Of a DNA stretch of 64,000 nt, positions 53,468-64,000 are shown piece by piece. Source of the stretch: Lepisosteus oculatus (lineage: Eukaryota > Chordata > Actinopteri > Semionotiformes > Lepisosteidae); contig NC_090703.1 in the NCBI RefSeq assembly GCF_040954835.1, forward strand, positions 20,287,444 to 20,351,443. The letters are read 5' to 3'. The notes beneath the pieces were generated by a model. That model was given only the letters and a program-made list of their open reading frames with translations. It did no database searches and was not told the origin of the DNA. Within the stretch, counting starts at the first letter, position 1. Each line of letters begins with the position of its first letter. The position numbers and the translations under genes were made by a program.

Positions 53468-54839
53468 TACTCCTGTGGTCTAAGCCTCTTGTATGAAATA
53501 CCCTATGTAATACAAAATATATTGTTTAATCCACACACTTTTAATATGCCCTCTATTTAAACAAAAAGCATTACAATGCTCTTTCTGTTCTGAAAGATCT
53601 TTAACAGAAAGCAAAAGAAATAAAGCAAAAGATAGAGGGAATATACTACAGCAAGAAAAAAAAAATTAAAAGGACACTCCATTGAACAGATACAAGAATC
53701 ATATCCCATTCCATTAAGCCACTTGGTGATCTACATGTTCATGAAATGTAATGAATGACACTGACTTCAAAATGAAACCACAGGTCGGTGAAAGAAGCCC
53801 CAATGTCTTGTAACAGTTTCCTCTGTTGACCCTGTCAATTGTTCAAAGGGGAAACCAAAAATAAACTCACCTTCCTTTGGAGGTTACCATAGCCACTACC
53901 CGTACTATTGGTACTCTTTATTTGGAGAGCACACATCTAACATCTACAGTACTTACTGAGTGTCATTCCATTTATTGTACTGGCATTCCAGAGGCAGTGT
54001 TTTCTGGGAAATTATCCTTTGGCACTTCAGTTAGAAATGCCAGAGATGCCAGTTAGCCTGGGGTTAGTCCACACCAGTAAAGGGGTGGGAAGGGACTCAA
54101 TCTCTCCGTGTCAAAGCAGAAGAAGAAACAAATGTGCTCGTTTGTTGAATTATTTTTCAACTTCACCACTATTCAGAAGACATCCTGCAGGGAATGCATT
54201 AGAGAATAGATACACTAAATAACAATATCTGAAAATTCCCTTGCTTTTATTAATGAAAGGCTCAAAAATGATTTGGACATTTCCTGTAGCCTTCAAGCAT
54301 TGAGAATAGCAGACTTTAGTGATTCTTGAGGGACAATGAAGGAAGATTGTGTGCTCCTGAACAGTGAAGTGGTAGAAAATAATTCCTAAAATGGTAAAAA
54401 AAAATCACAAAACACATTTTAAAGAGCTTCATTCCACAGTCAGAACAGGCTCTGATGTCCTTACAAAGTCACTGTTTCTTAACTCTTAATAAAATGCATG
54501 CCTATTTTCCTCAGAATACTTTTGCTTTCCTTTCCTAAAGGAAAAGGGGATTGAATTATTTAAAAGCACTTTTGTTTAATCTTGTTGAAAATGAATGAAG
54601 TGCTATACGATTCTAACTGACAGCTTCAAAGTGAATGAATACATTCTGAGCTAATTGGAAACAGCTGGGGTTTGAACGTCTAGATGCTAATCTTGGTGTA
54701 TGGGGTTATTAAATGCACAGAATCCTGCCACATTAAAATGAGCAGATGTGGGACAGTGGAAATACTTCTGCTAAAAAATAAATGGCTGCCATGGATTCTC
54801 CAGTCTCTCTGTCTATTGTTTTTATTACAGAAGCTTATT

Positions 54840-55141
54840 CCATCCTTTCATTTTCTAACTCCTTCATCCAATTTAGGGTGATGGGGGAGCCTGTGTCTAT
54901 CCCAGCAAGCAACAGGTTCAAGATGGGATATAACCTGGAGGGGACACACCCACTCACACTATGGCCAGTTTTTCCTGAAGCTAATTAACCTCCATTATGT
55001 CTTAAGAATGTAAAAGGAAATCGGAGCACCTGGAGGAAACATACTTGAACAAAAGGAAAACATACAAACTCCACACACATAGCCCGTTCCCAGATCCAGA
55101 ACTGAACCCAGGACCCCAATGATCACTGTGCCACCGCAACC
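54840..55141 (-). mobile_element. tRNA-type SINE with L2-like tail (reverse)
   Basis: From ggtggcacagtgatcattgg to ggagttagaaaatgaaagg. More diverged than the copy at 53169. Confidence 0.82.
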
Positions 55142-55317
55142 CTAACAAGTTTATTGATTCCTTGATTGAACTGCTTACTTCATTAGGTAAACATTTTCTC
55201 TACCTGACCCTTGATTACACAAACACCTTAAATAAGGTTAAAAAGTCACAGTTTTAATGCTCTAGCTGCAGGAATGTCAATGCCTTATTGACTCAAGAGG
55301 ACTTTTTCATCAATGTG

Positions 55318-55605
55318 GTTTGGGGGGGGTGGTGGCACCCCATTCTCCAGTGAAGATCTCCTCATAATCTCCAAAGGTACTGTATGTGTTTGCCTTCAAA
55401 GACCACAGATGTAACAGTCACTGATGCCCCTACAGATCCCTGATGAGATTTACATTTTTGCTCATCAGAGAAGAGCACGTTAGCCCACTGAGTCTACTGC
55501 TCAAGCAGTTGTGTCTTTCACCAATTCATGGTGCTTGCTGGGCTTTCTCACAGAGACACCTCGGAACAAAACTGGCACTAATGCACGCTGGGAATGGACC
55601 AGCTT
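55318..55605 (-). pseudogene. Tc1/mariner transposase relic
   Basis: Minus strand reads QWANVLFSDEQKCKSHQGSV, the second catalytic Asp region of Tc1 transposases (family W..VLFSDES.F), with stops before it. Only about 100 codons remain; no terminal repeats identified. Confidence 0.72.
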
Positions 55606-57254
55606 ACTGTAAAATGATCCAGTTTATTTTTATTGGGTAAAACTGGAGAATGAGCTGCAGCTCCCTGAGCAGTTTGACAGCATTGCTGAAGAAGTATTGT
55701 TCTGATTAAAGGGTCCTAGGCAGGTGTCATTAACTATCAGCCACCAACGTGCCCTTAAATTCTGGGATAGTGAATGGTCACTGCGTGCATCTGATATGAT
55801 TTGTCGTATTATGTTTCAACAGCATTGCCGATTTCTGAAATGAATCCCAGTAATTCTGAAATTATTCCCAGGAAGGATGAGTCATTTTTTATTTACATTT
55901 GTTTGTTATTAGTTTTTCAAATGGGATGGAATGCACTACAAGTCCAGTATAGTATTGACATCCTGAAACACTGTACATGGGGTGCATTTTTAAAGATGGC
56001 CAGTCCTAAAGGACTAACAGGCCATAAAAACCACACCACAGCCCCTGAGGGTTTCAGGAGTTTTTAACACTTGATGTTAAAGAAATTTGGCAACTGAGCT
56101 GCATGTCCTGTGGGAATACTGAAATCACTATCCGTTATTAATGGTCTGTCTGAAACAGCTGCACGAAGTTAAACTTTTGGGTGGAGCTCAAATTATGTCA
56201 TTCTGGATGCAGTCTCAGTGTGTACATTGTTTTCCTTGATGTTGTGGATAGTTTCGGAAATTAACATATAAGGTTTTGCATTTTCATGGGACTCTTCCAC
56301 AGTTGTTTTGAGTCAGTGACCTTTTTGCTACATATTTGAAACGAATGAGATCCTGTTTCTTTTTTGTAGTCCTTTCAAATTGCGTGGTGTTGTACGGGTT
56401 TATGACAATTTTAAAAAAAATATATTTGAATAATTCAGCTCTCACAATCGCATTTGCTAACCTGCCTTAGAAAAATTCCATCGTTTATGAGGGTGATAAT
56501 ATATTAGACCACTGTTTTTTCTTGTAGTTATGTACTTATGAAGGAAATTGATTAAATAACTGTCTATGGTTTACTGTCTTAAGTAGAAGGGTGTGATTTT
56601 ACTATGCAACTCTGTATGATTTCAGAATGATGCAATTATCTTTTCATTTGAGAGACACGGAAGTACAAATCAATATTAACAGCAGGAGATTACAAATTTC
56701 AGTATTCAAAAGCAATTAGTTATAGACAGATGTCCGGCAGGAAAGGATTACATTGAAATTGTATCATTACCGCTGATAGCTAAACAGTACTTGGACTACT
56801 AGAAATATTACATTTTATCTACTTAATACGACTGTAGATATATGATGATATTTACAGAACCACGGTGTTACCTTAAATAGTATTTTTTCTTCCTAGGCGT
56901 AACCGACTTTTTAATTGTATTCCAAAAGTAGTTTAAAATCTGTCAGACGAATTAATCAACACCACAGGGGCACTTATAGTTTCTTTCATCTTAATCCATT
57001 TTAATTGGGTAAAACTAGATTGAGCTGCAAGGTTTGGACATGTACTGCCACCAAAAATCATGCAGAATTGCGTTTCTGGTTCTGTTTCAATTGCAGGATG
57101 TTAAAACTAAAGCTCTACAATGTATATGTAGCAAAACCTGAATCAAGCAGTATGAGTTGTTTTATCATTATTTTGTTCGAACAGAAAAACATCCTTTTCT
57201 ATTATTTTTGACAAAATTTCAATACTAACTTATAACTAACTAATAATAACTAAT

Positions 57255-57532
57255 AATTAGTGGGTGGCAGCACTGGTAAGAAATACTTTGTGTTTGAAAC
57301 ATCTTGGAAACTGGAATATATCGGCGCTAGGACCTGATAAATACCTCGTGTGCTTCTGTGAACATCGGGAATCTCGGCTCCAACCAACCAGCTTGCGGGC
57401 AGTTAGTTATCAGAGGCACACAGACATCTCTGGGCTGTTTGCTTTCCCGAAATCTGGACCCTGCCCACCCAGCTGCTGTCCGCTGCAAACCCGAAACTCA
57501 CTGAGCCGGCGAGCCCTCCATATGGGCTCACA
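57255..57532 (+). promoter_or_regulatory. GALNT16: GALNT16 upstream region / 5' UTR
   Basis: More GC-rich than the flanks, without a clear TATA box. It includes an upstream ATG at 57522 whose 15-codon frame overlaps the main start. Transcription start not determinable by eye. Confidence 0.4.
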
Positions 57533-57736
57533 ATGCGAAGGATTAGGGCTAACGCCATCGCAATCCTAACTGTCGCATGGATCTTAGGCACCTTTTATTA
57601 CCTGTGGCAGGATAACAAACCCCAGACGTCCCCGTCTTCAGCATCCCAGTCGAGGTCTACCGCCACCAGGAACCATGGACAGAGACACCCGGGGCGGCTA
57701 GACATCCACCGGGAGGACAGGACCATCCCGCTCATC
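57533..57736 (+). CDS. GALNT16: GALNT16, polypeptide N-acetylgalactosaminyltransferase 16, first coding exon
   Basis: 68 codons from ATG to a consensus gtgagt donor. MRRIRANAIAILTVAWILG then TFYYLWQDN is almost identical to my recollection of human GALNT16 (MRKIRANAIAILTVAWILG). The exon ends REDRTIPLI, again as in the family. It encodes a short cytosolic tail, the type II signal-anchor (about residues 8-25) and the Ser/Thr-rich luminal stem. The enzyme transfers GalNAc from UDP-GalNAc to Ser/Thr in the Golgi; the catalytic GT-A and ricin-type lectin domains must lie beyond 64000. The stem (residues 29-58) is divergent. Start choice: A at -3 and match to family length. Confidence 0.95.
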
Positions 57737-60700
57737 GTGAGTAGCGCACAATTTTGCCTCCGCTGCATGAGAGTGTGTGTTGCATGTTGATGTGCAGCAA
57801 GCGGTGATGCAGTACACGAGGTGACATTGTAATTACCGAATAGCCGGGTACACGCATCCAAGCGAGCAGGATCTCATCAACAGAGATGATGAGAAGTGTC
57901 GAAGTGCACCTAAGTTTTTTTTCCCCAGACAATGTTCATGTTAGCAGTTGCCCTTCCAGACAGTTGATTCCTTGTGTTTATGTGCCTGCCTGCATAGCAT
58001 TTCGCTCAACATAAGCTCAAAAAGCTATGGGTAGATTTTTAATTATGGAACAGGTTGCGTAGGTAAATTGCTTCTGTTGTCTGTTTGGCGTGTTCTATCC
58101 GTTAAAGTGTCAAGGGCTGTGAATTACTGAAATGGGTTTATTGATTTCTTTGTGAATTGAGTAAATTGTGTCGATGAAACAGTACTCCTGAGCGCAACTG
58201 ACCACAGAGAAGTAAAAAGCATACTATGATCAGAATAAACATGCTACTCAGCATATAAATGGGCAGAGATGTTGTCAGTAGGCATTGCCTGAGAGCGAGC
58301 GATGACCGCAAACTGTTAGTTAAAAATGAAGGACTGTCGCATGATGCATGAAGTACATTTTTATCAGAGTTAATGTGCAAAGCAGGAGCACGGTGCCTCT
58401 TGTTCCATACAGATAATTTATGTTTAACGGTTTTCGCGATTTTTCTCATTCATAAAGCGAAATTTGTTTTATTTCTTAGTTGAAATCAAGGGCGCAACTA
58501 TCAAAATAAATATTGCTGATGGCTTATGTAAAGAAAACGCAAACGATAGCCCTCAACGATACAGTACAATGCAACTGAGAGGTAGGAATTCTGTGCCTCC
58601 TGAAAGGCATAGTCAGGAGATCTGTCTCTCCTGATATCCAATTGCTCCGGTCCAGAATAATCAGATACATCTGCACCAAAAAATTGCAACATGGAATCCG
58701 CTTTCTGATATTGGAGATATACTCCCTGTCTAATTTCTTATCTGATGATATGCCCCATACCGACGTTTATGTTAGTGTAGTAGCTGAGGTGTCATATATA
58801 GCAAGGTTTGATTTTCCTCCACAGTCCAATTTAATTGCTGTCTCTTTCACCTCAGCTAAAACTACCCTTTCAAAGTTCTCAGCTGTCAGACTTGTTCAAT
58901 TATCATTACATGTTTAGCAGCAAAGGGACAGGTACAGTACATGAGAACTGCCATACTGTACTGTATATCATACAAATGAGGCCTGAGAAGTGGAGTGAAC
59001 GCAAGCATGTGGTGTAAAGCCTAAAAACAGAAGGTGCAGCTAAATAACAGTTTTAAAAATGTAACAATATGGAAAAGCACAGAAGTTTGAGAAAGAACAA
59101 TGAGAGGGTAGAAAAATGTTCTGACTTGGTCATGTTTGCACAGAACGCAAAACCAGTTTGCTAATGTGTGATAGAAGGAGGGCCAGTGGTAACAAAGATA
59201 CTGTATGATGCCCATATGTCTGTGCCATGTGCGTGGGGATGAAATCAACACTTCAGTCACCACATATGAACGCCACCTTGATTGCCGAAAGTACGTTTCA
59301 AATGCATTATTCATGTTCTAGGTATGTGCAAAAAATCTGCTAGTAAGCACCTTAACTCTGCGCAGATCTGGGCAGTTATTCAGTTGAAAGCAGGCAACTG
59401 CACTCTGCTAATTCGTTTCACCTTCAGTTTACCTGTGCAATCTGTCTCCCTGATGCTCTTTTTTTGTAGGAACAGCAAACATTTAAAAACGTTCTTTACG
59501 TTTGTGTGCTGGCTGTTAATTTGTAGAGCTCTTTGTGTGATGTGTGTGTGTTTTGTTTAAAGTGGGCTGCTTTCTAAATCTCACTTTATTGGCACAACGT
59601 CTTGGAGCTTCTGCACAACATTGCCAAATGGCATGTTTAAGTATACTTGTTTTCTGTACTATATTCTGAATAATGTTTTTTAAATAGAGGTATTTAAGAA
59701 GAACACATTTACAAATCTGTTACAGACACTAAGCTTCTTACAATTTAGTAAGAGTAGGATACTTCAGATTTCCTTACACCTGAAAAATGTAGGAGGCAAT
59801 GGCAGAAAACTAATTTTCCTCATAGAAGTGAACAATGTCAATAAGAATTGCTGACTCTTTGTTCAACTGTATGCAAAAGTTTATTAATTGGTGCCTTTAA
59901 TATTCAGTAATTCCACAATTATTTATTTTTTGATACACTTTCCAAAATCTACAGTGAACCTTATGGACTTTCACACAGTCATTTTGTACAGTATGGTATT
60001 AGAATCATGATTTATTTAGGCTTTATTCTCCAAACACCAGGAGTTTTCAGGTTTATGAGCTTTGATATACTTTCTATACCTCTGTAAAGGTTGTTGTGCC
60101 TTAACTATTATTGTACTTTATGTTCATATCGGTAAAATCAGGAACCTGCAGTTAAATTGTAATGCGACATACAATTAATGTAATTTTTAATGTGCTAAGT
60201 AACAATATTAGAATTAATGCATGGCTTACAAGCGAGACACTTTGACATGAAAAAATGCTGAAATGCAGCATTCCAAACAGGCAGGTTTTGCAGAAGAAGA
60301 ACATATCAGATATTGCATACATTGACAATCTGCTTTTGGCATATAGTATCTGTCTGAAGACATGAGCTATAGCAGTCTTTGACAAAACCTTCAGGACTGC
60401 AGCCATACAATTTTCCCTCCTAAAACCTATAACAGCTGGAGATCAATAACTAGTTGTCATTTGTATTGCAAATTCATATTGGTGTGGTGCTATATCTGTA
60501 TTTACTTTTAAGGAGCAGTTTGTAGACTCAGAATTAATGTCAAAATACTGACTGCCTACATAACAAGAAAGTAACAGTGTCTCAAAGCACTGTTGCATGT
60601 AGTTTTGACTGAAACTCTCAGGTTCACAGCTGTTGTTTTCATAAAGTACTGTTGACTTTTGTTGAGTTCAAATATATATATACAATATACAATCACAATT

Positions 60701-62774
60701 GTTTCTTAATCTTTGTTGGGTTTTGTAAAGGAAACATACATTAAAATAAACACTTTGCCTTGCTCACATAATTAAGCTTAATTAAATAGTGAGAAAATTC
60801 AAACCTGTAAATTCTTTTACATGAAAAGCTGCATTTTTGCATTTTTTGTTTAGCCATTGTCCAAAAAATAGGACTTACTGTATGTCAGTATGACTGTATT
60901 ACCACATTCTGTAAATATCTCATAAACTCCTGTTTTATTCAGGTAACTGACTCAAATCTACCAGGTTTAGAAGAACTATGAGTACTGCCTAAAAGATTCA
61001 AGGCATTATTCATTGCCCACCAAATTACTATTCAGCGGTCAGAGGTTTGATAGAGCAATGCATTAAATAAAACAAATTATTTTCATTGGTAAGCACAATT
61101 AATAATAAATTTAGCTGTGCAATGCAATAAGTTGTCGGTTTTCCTAAAGCAACTGGAAGTTAGTGTTTAACTTTAAAAACTTTATAGGTGATGGGATGAT
61201 TTTCGGTAAAGTTTTCTTTCTCTCCGAGATTAAAGACCACTTAATGCGACAGAAAAAGCACAAAAAATGACTACGTTCTTTACAGAGGTTTCAGGTAACC
61301 AAATAGGAACTAGAGGTCAAGATTATATTGAAAGAGTATGTGGGCCCTAGAAGCAAGATTCAAGATAAGTGTTATATACTTCAGATTTATTGTATATTTT
61401 AGCTCCTGTCCTGCGTCAGGTAAATACAATGTTAGTCATAGTTGATCAACATAAGACATACTGTAGTGTTATTAATTAAATACAGTACCTAGTTTTTAGC
61501 CATCCTCAACAGAATCCTGTACACTGTACACTTTGACATAATTTCAGGCAGTGTGCAATATGAAGCTGTTTTCTTTCACAGACCTCAACAAATGTTTAGC
61601 ACTCTGTTGTATACTCAAACCCAGCCATTGCTGAATCTGACACCAGGCAGGGATTTAGCAGAAACCACTGCTCTTGACTTATATCCAGGGTTATGTTTTC
61701 CATGGCCCAGTGCATTTGAGTCAGCTTCTTAGCAATGTAGGGATGCTTGTATTGGATACTGGCATGGGATTATGGTCTCATTACCATAATCAACTTTGTG
61801 CCCTTTGGACATTAGCAGCTGTGTAGTGCTGACCCCTGAGGGGTCAGGGGTGTTAGATGACGGTGCCAGAGGAGGTAGGTGGAAGGATGCCTTATGCCTA
61901 AGGGATTACTGCAGCAGCATCCATGTAGTTTGTGAGCTATTGAAGCATTTTCTCCATGTCTAATGAAGCTCATTCAGTACATTACAGTGACATAGTCTCC
62001 CCAAAACATTGTTAATCCCAAATCCCTCCATGACAGGAGGCCAATGAAGTGGAACTTCACAGCTGTTGGGAAGGGGCGCTGCATGATCTGGGGCTCGAAG
62101 GTGGCTGAGCGACAATAATACAATCCCAGCATTGCCTAATTCAGAATTGTGGGGTTGCATGTGTACGCTTAAATTAGGAATTGGATCGATGTGTGTGAGA
62201 GTGTATTTAGCCACAGTCACCAAGCTGTTGGCTTTACAGTATCTCTGCATTGCAGCAGAAAAAGAAAACTCGGCCCTTTGAGATCTACATACGGGTTTCC
62301 TTCCATTTTGATCTTTGCAGGGATTTTTTGCGTCGTTCAGCAAGAGTGTTTGTGGTCACTGATGAGGTCCAGTGTTATGAATAACTCCAGTGATCACATC
62401 CTTTTAACACACAGCTGCCATCTCCTACTGTAGATAAGCAGTATACCTGCACATGCTGTAAACAGACCTGTGCTAAGCTAAGCAGAAGTTCTGTCTTTAC
62501 CATTGAGTGGTTTGGAGCATAGGTACATCACCATGGTGACTGACAAGGGAGGGCAGCTAATTCTTTTCTGATTATAACATATTGGTGCTGTAATCAAATT
62601 ATCAAGCTTAATGAAATATCAGGCTGACAGGGCAGAACTGTTTTGTTTAGAAGATTACAAGGGAAGCTGATTCAAGTATTCAACATCCCATGATTCAGTC
62701 TAAGACGATCCCACAGACGTCTACAGAATTAACAAAACCACATGATGTATAAGAGATCTGTAAAAAGTAGCAGA

Positions 62775-62850
62775 AAGTGTATTTCGATCTGAGAAGGGGA
62801 GGCACGTCTTTACACAAAGGGTAGTGGGAGCAGTGGCATCCCCGCTGCTA
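62775..62850 (-). repeat. Interspersed repeat, family X fragment (reverse)
   Basis: gatctgagaaggggaggcac gtctttacacaaagggtagtgg parallels 41870-41915. Confidence 0.5.
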
Positions 62851-62921
62851 TTATGTACACTGGCTTCTTTCGGGAAATGCTAAATGAGATGGGTCAATTA
62901 GTCATGTCATTTGCCAAACCG

Positions 62922-63062
62922 CTTTATACCATACGGTGTCGTGGAAAGCCAGAGCCTACCCAGCAACCAAAGGGCGCAAAGCAGGATACACCCTGGATGG
63001 GATGTCAGTCCATCACAGGGCAAGTGCAAGCCAATCATACATGGGGACAATTTGGAGGCCAC
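62922..63062 (-). mobile_element. L2-tail SINE fragment (reverse, 3' half)
   Basis: gccaaaccgctttataccat...caggatacaccctggatggg...ccatcacagggcaagtgc. It stops where a SINE3-like fragment begins. Confidence 0.7.
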
Positions 63063-63097
63063 AGTAAAGACTGAGGGGGGAATTAGGCCCGGACAAC

Positions 63098-63178
63098 TCT
63101 TATCGAGAAATGCTCGGAGATCTTTAATGACCACTGAGAGTCAGGACCTCGGTTTACATCTCATCCAAAAGACAGGGG
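63098..63178 (-). mobile_element. SINE3 body fragment (reverse)
   Basis: tatcgagaaatgctcggaga then tttaatgaccactgagagtc aggacctcgg is the reverse complement of the SINE3 body at about 37530-37600. Confidence 0.75.
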
Positions 63179-64000
63179 TCAATTAGTGACTAAGCAAAAA
63201 TTAAACCAAGCTGGACGGGCTGAGGTGACTCCTCTCATTGGAGCCATTCTTACGTAATATACAGATTGAGAATTAAGGAAAGAGAGAAAATTTGGACTCG
63301 CAGTATGTCGCAGTTAAAGTTTAAGTATGTTTTCCCCATTTTTATGTGATGTCTAACACATTAAAGGGGCTATGTTCAAAAATTCCATTCAATTAATAAT
63401 GTTCTATCTGTGTGTCTTGATATTGGCTAAAGTGTTTAAATAGTGCCAGATGTAATTTTTAGCAATTGAGAATACAGTATTGGGACTTCAGAGGACATCT
63501 GTTTATCAGTGATATACTGTACACTGACATTGACTTTCTTTTAATAACTTCTTATTGAAGAGCGTATGGATTGCAACAGCTGTCGTTCTGCTGGAATTAG
63601 CACAGCTGTATTATATGAACCCTAAGGCCAACTTTTGCGTAGCCATGGCGACTACGTTGATCCCTGGTGGTCCTTCCTCAAGCACTTGGCTTTGTTTCCA
63701 AGCATTTCTGTTTTCGCATGAGTTCAGTTCACAAGCTGAATTTCCAGTTCTTTCTTAGATTCTGGTTATCCAGAAGCTCATGCTGGTTGTGCATCATCTT
63801 TATGGAGCCTGAGAACTAGTGGTTGAGTTGACATGAACTCTAGAGCATGCACAGAAAGACGTTGGGTAGGGTACATGGAGAGGACTGGCCTTAGTTACAC
63901 AAGGCAGCCTTGAAAGTCAATGGAGCTGTAAATCACTACAGATTTCCTCTGAACTAATAATACTCTATTCTCACTTGCTAAAAATACATCTGGCAGTATT

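Larger units (their letters stand above)
49200..57250. other. VPS39-GALNT16 intergenic region
   Basis: No gene found. It holds the LINE, SINE and Tc1 relics listed separately. Between them is AT-rich sequence with many short unconvincing frames. 50430-51830, 52030-53160, 53470-54830 and 55700-57250 show nothing recognisable beyond short simple runs. Confidence 0.6.
57737..64000 (+). other. GALNT16: GALNT16 intron 1 (continues beyond window)
   Basis: No second exon recognised in 6.3 kb. Mostly AT-rich unique-looking sequence. Repeats are limited to the fragments near 62775-63178. A 9 bp-centred palindrome, TGACCCCTGAGGGGTCA, is at 61830-61846. The 127-codon minus-strand frame at 61960-62343 has no recognisable similarity. 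Confidence 0.65.

Noticed and set aside
61960-62343. 127-codon minus-strand frame in GALNT16 intron 1, considered as a transposase remnant
   Set aside because: I tried to match it to Tc1, pogo and hAT transposases and saw no catalytic motif.
63555-63758. 67-codon plus-strand frame, considered as GALNT16 exon 2
   Set aside because: It does not contain the expected stem or catalytic start sequence of GALNT16 and lacks a suitable acceptor.
1-64000. CRISPR arrays, operons, Shine-Dalgarno sites, phage or plasmid features
   Set aside because: The window is vertebrate nuclear DNA; no regularly spaced direct repeats or bacterial gene organisation are present.
1-64000. tRNA and rRNA genes
   Set aside because: The tRNA-like and 5S-like sequences found are parts of SINEs with long non-RNA bodies and degraded structure, not intact RNA genes.

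Overview
This is ordinary nuclear DNA from a vertebrate, almost certainly a ray-finned fish. Genes are split by introns of about 0.1-6 kb, the splice sites are vertebrate-like, and the reconstructed proteins align closely with human proteins (from memory). The repeats point to a fish: 5S rRNA-derived SINE3 elements, a multi-copy SINE with an L2-like tail, and L2 and Tc1 relics. A non-teleost ray-finned fish such as a gar or bowfin is my guess from repeat style, not a demonstration.

Layout, all genes on the + strand. (1) 170-16142: the last 16 coding exons of TMEM87A, a Golgi seven-transmembrane GOST protein; the first ~110 residues lie upstream. A ~2 kb 3' UTR probably ends near 18120. (2) 18120-20640: spacer with one SINE and short repeat tails, then a likely promoter with two CACGTG E-boxes. 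(3) 21150-46593: a complete 25-exon VPS39 (Vam6), 876 codons, for the HOPS tethering subunit, with a ~2.6 kb 3' UTR to about 49200. (4) 49200-57250: intergenic DNA with a degraded L2-type LINE, tRNA-type SINEs and a Tc1-like transposase relic. (5) 57533-57736: first coding exon of GALNT16, a Golgi mucin-type O-glycosyltransferase; the rest of the window is its first intron.

The tandem order TMEM87A then VPS39, head to tail, matches human 15q15. GALNT16 is on human 14q24, so the VPS39-GALNT16 neighbourhood may be an older linkage that mammals lost. The three products all serve the endomembrane system (Golgi, late endosome/lysosome, Golgi), but nothing in the sequence shows that they are co-regulated.

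I see no bacterial-style or wholly novel system. The points most worth checking are an AT-AC (U12-type) intron in TMEM87A, an in-frame candidate cassette exon in VPS39, a decayed copy of part of VPS39 exon 12 in intron 13, a VPS39 splice acceptor that appears to be made from a repeat tail, paired repeats around VPS39 exon 15, and a uORF overlapping the GALNT16 start.
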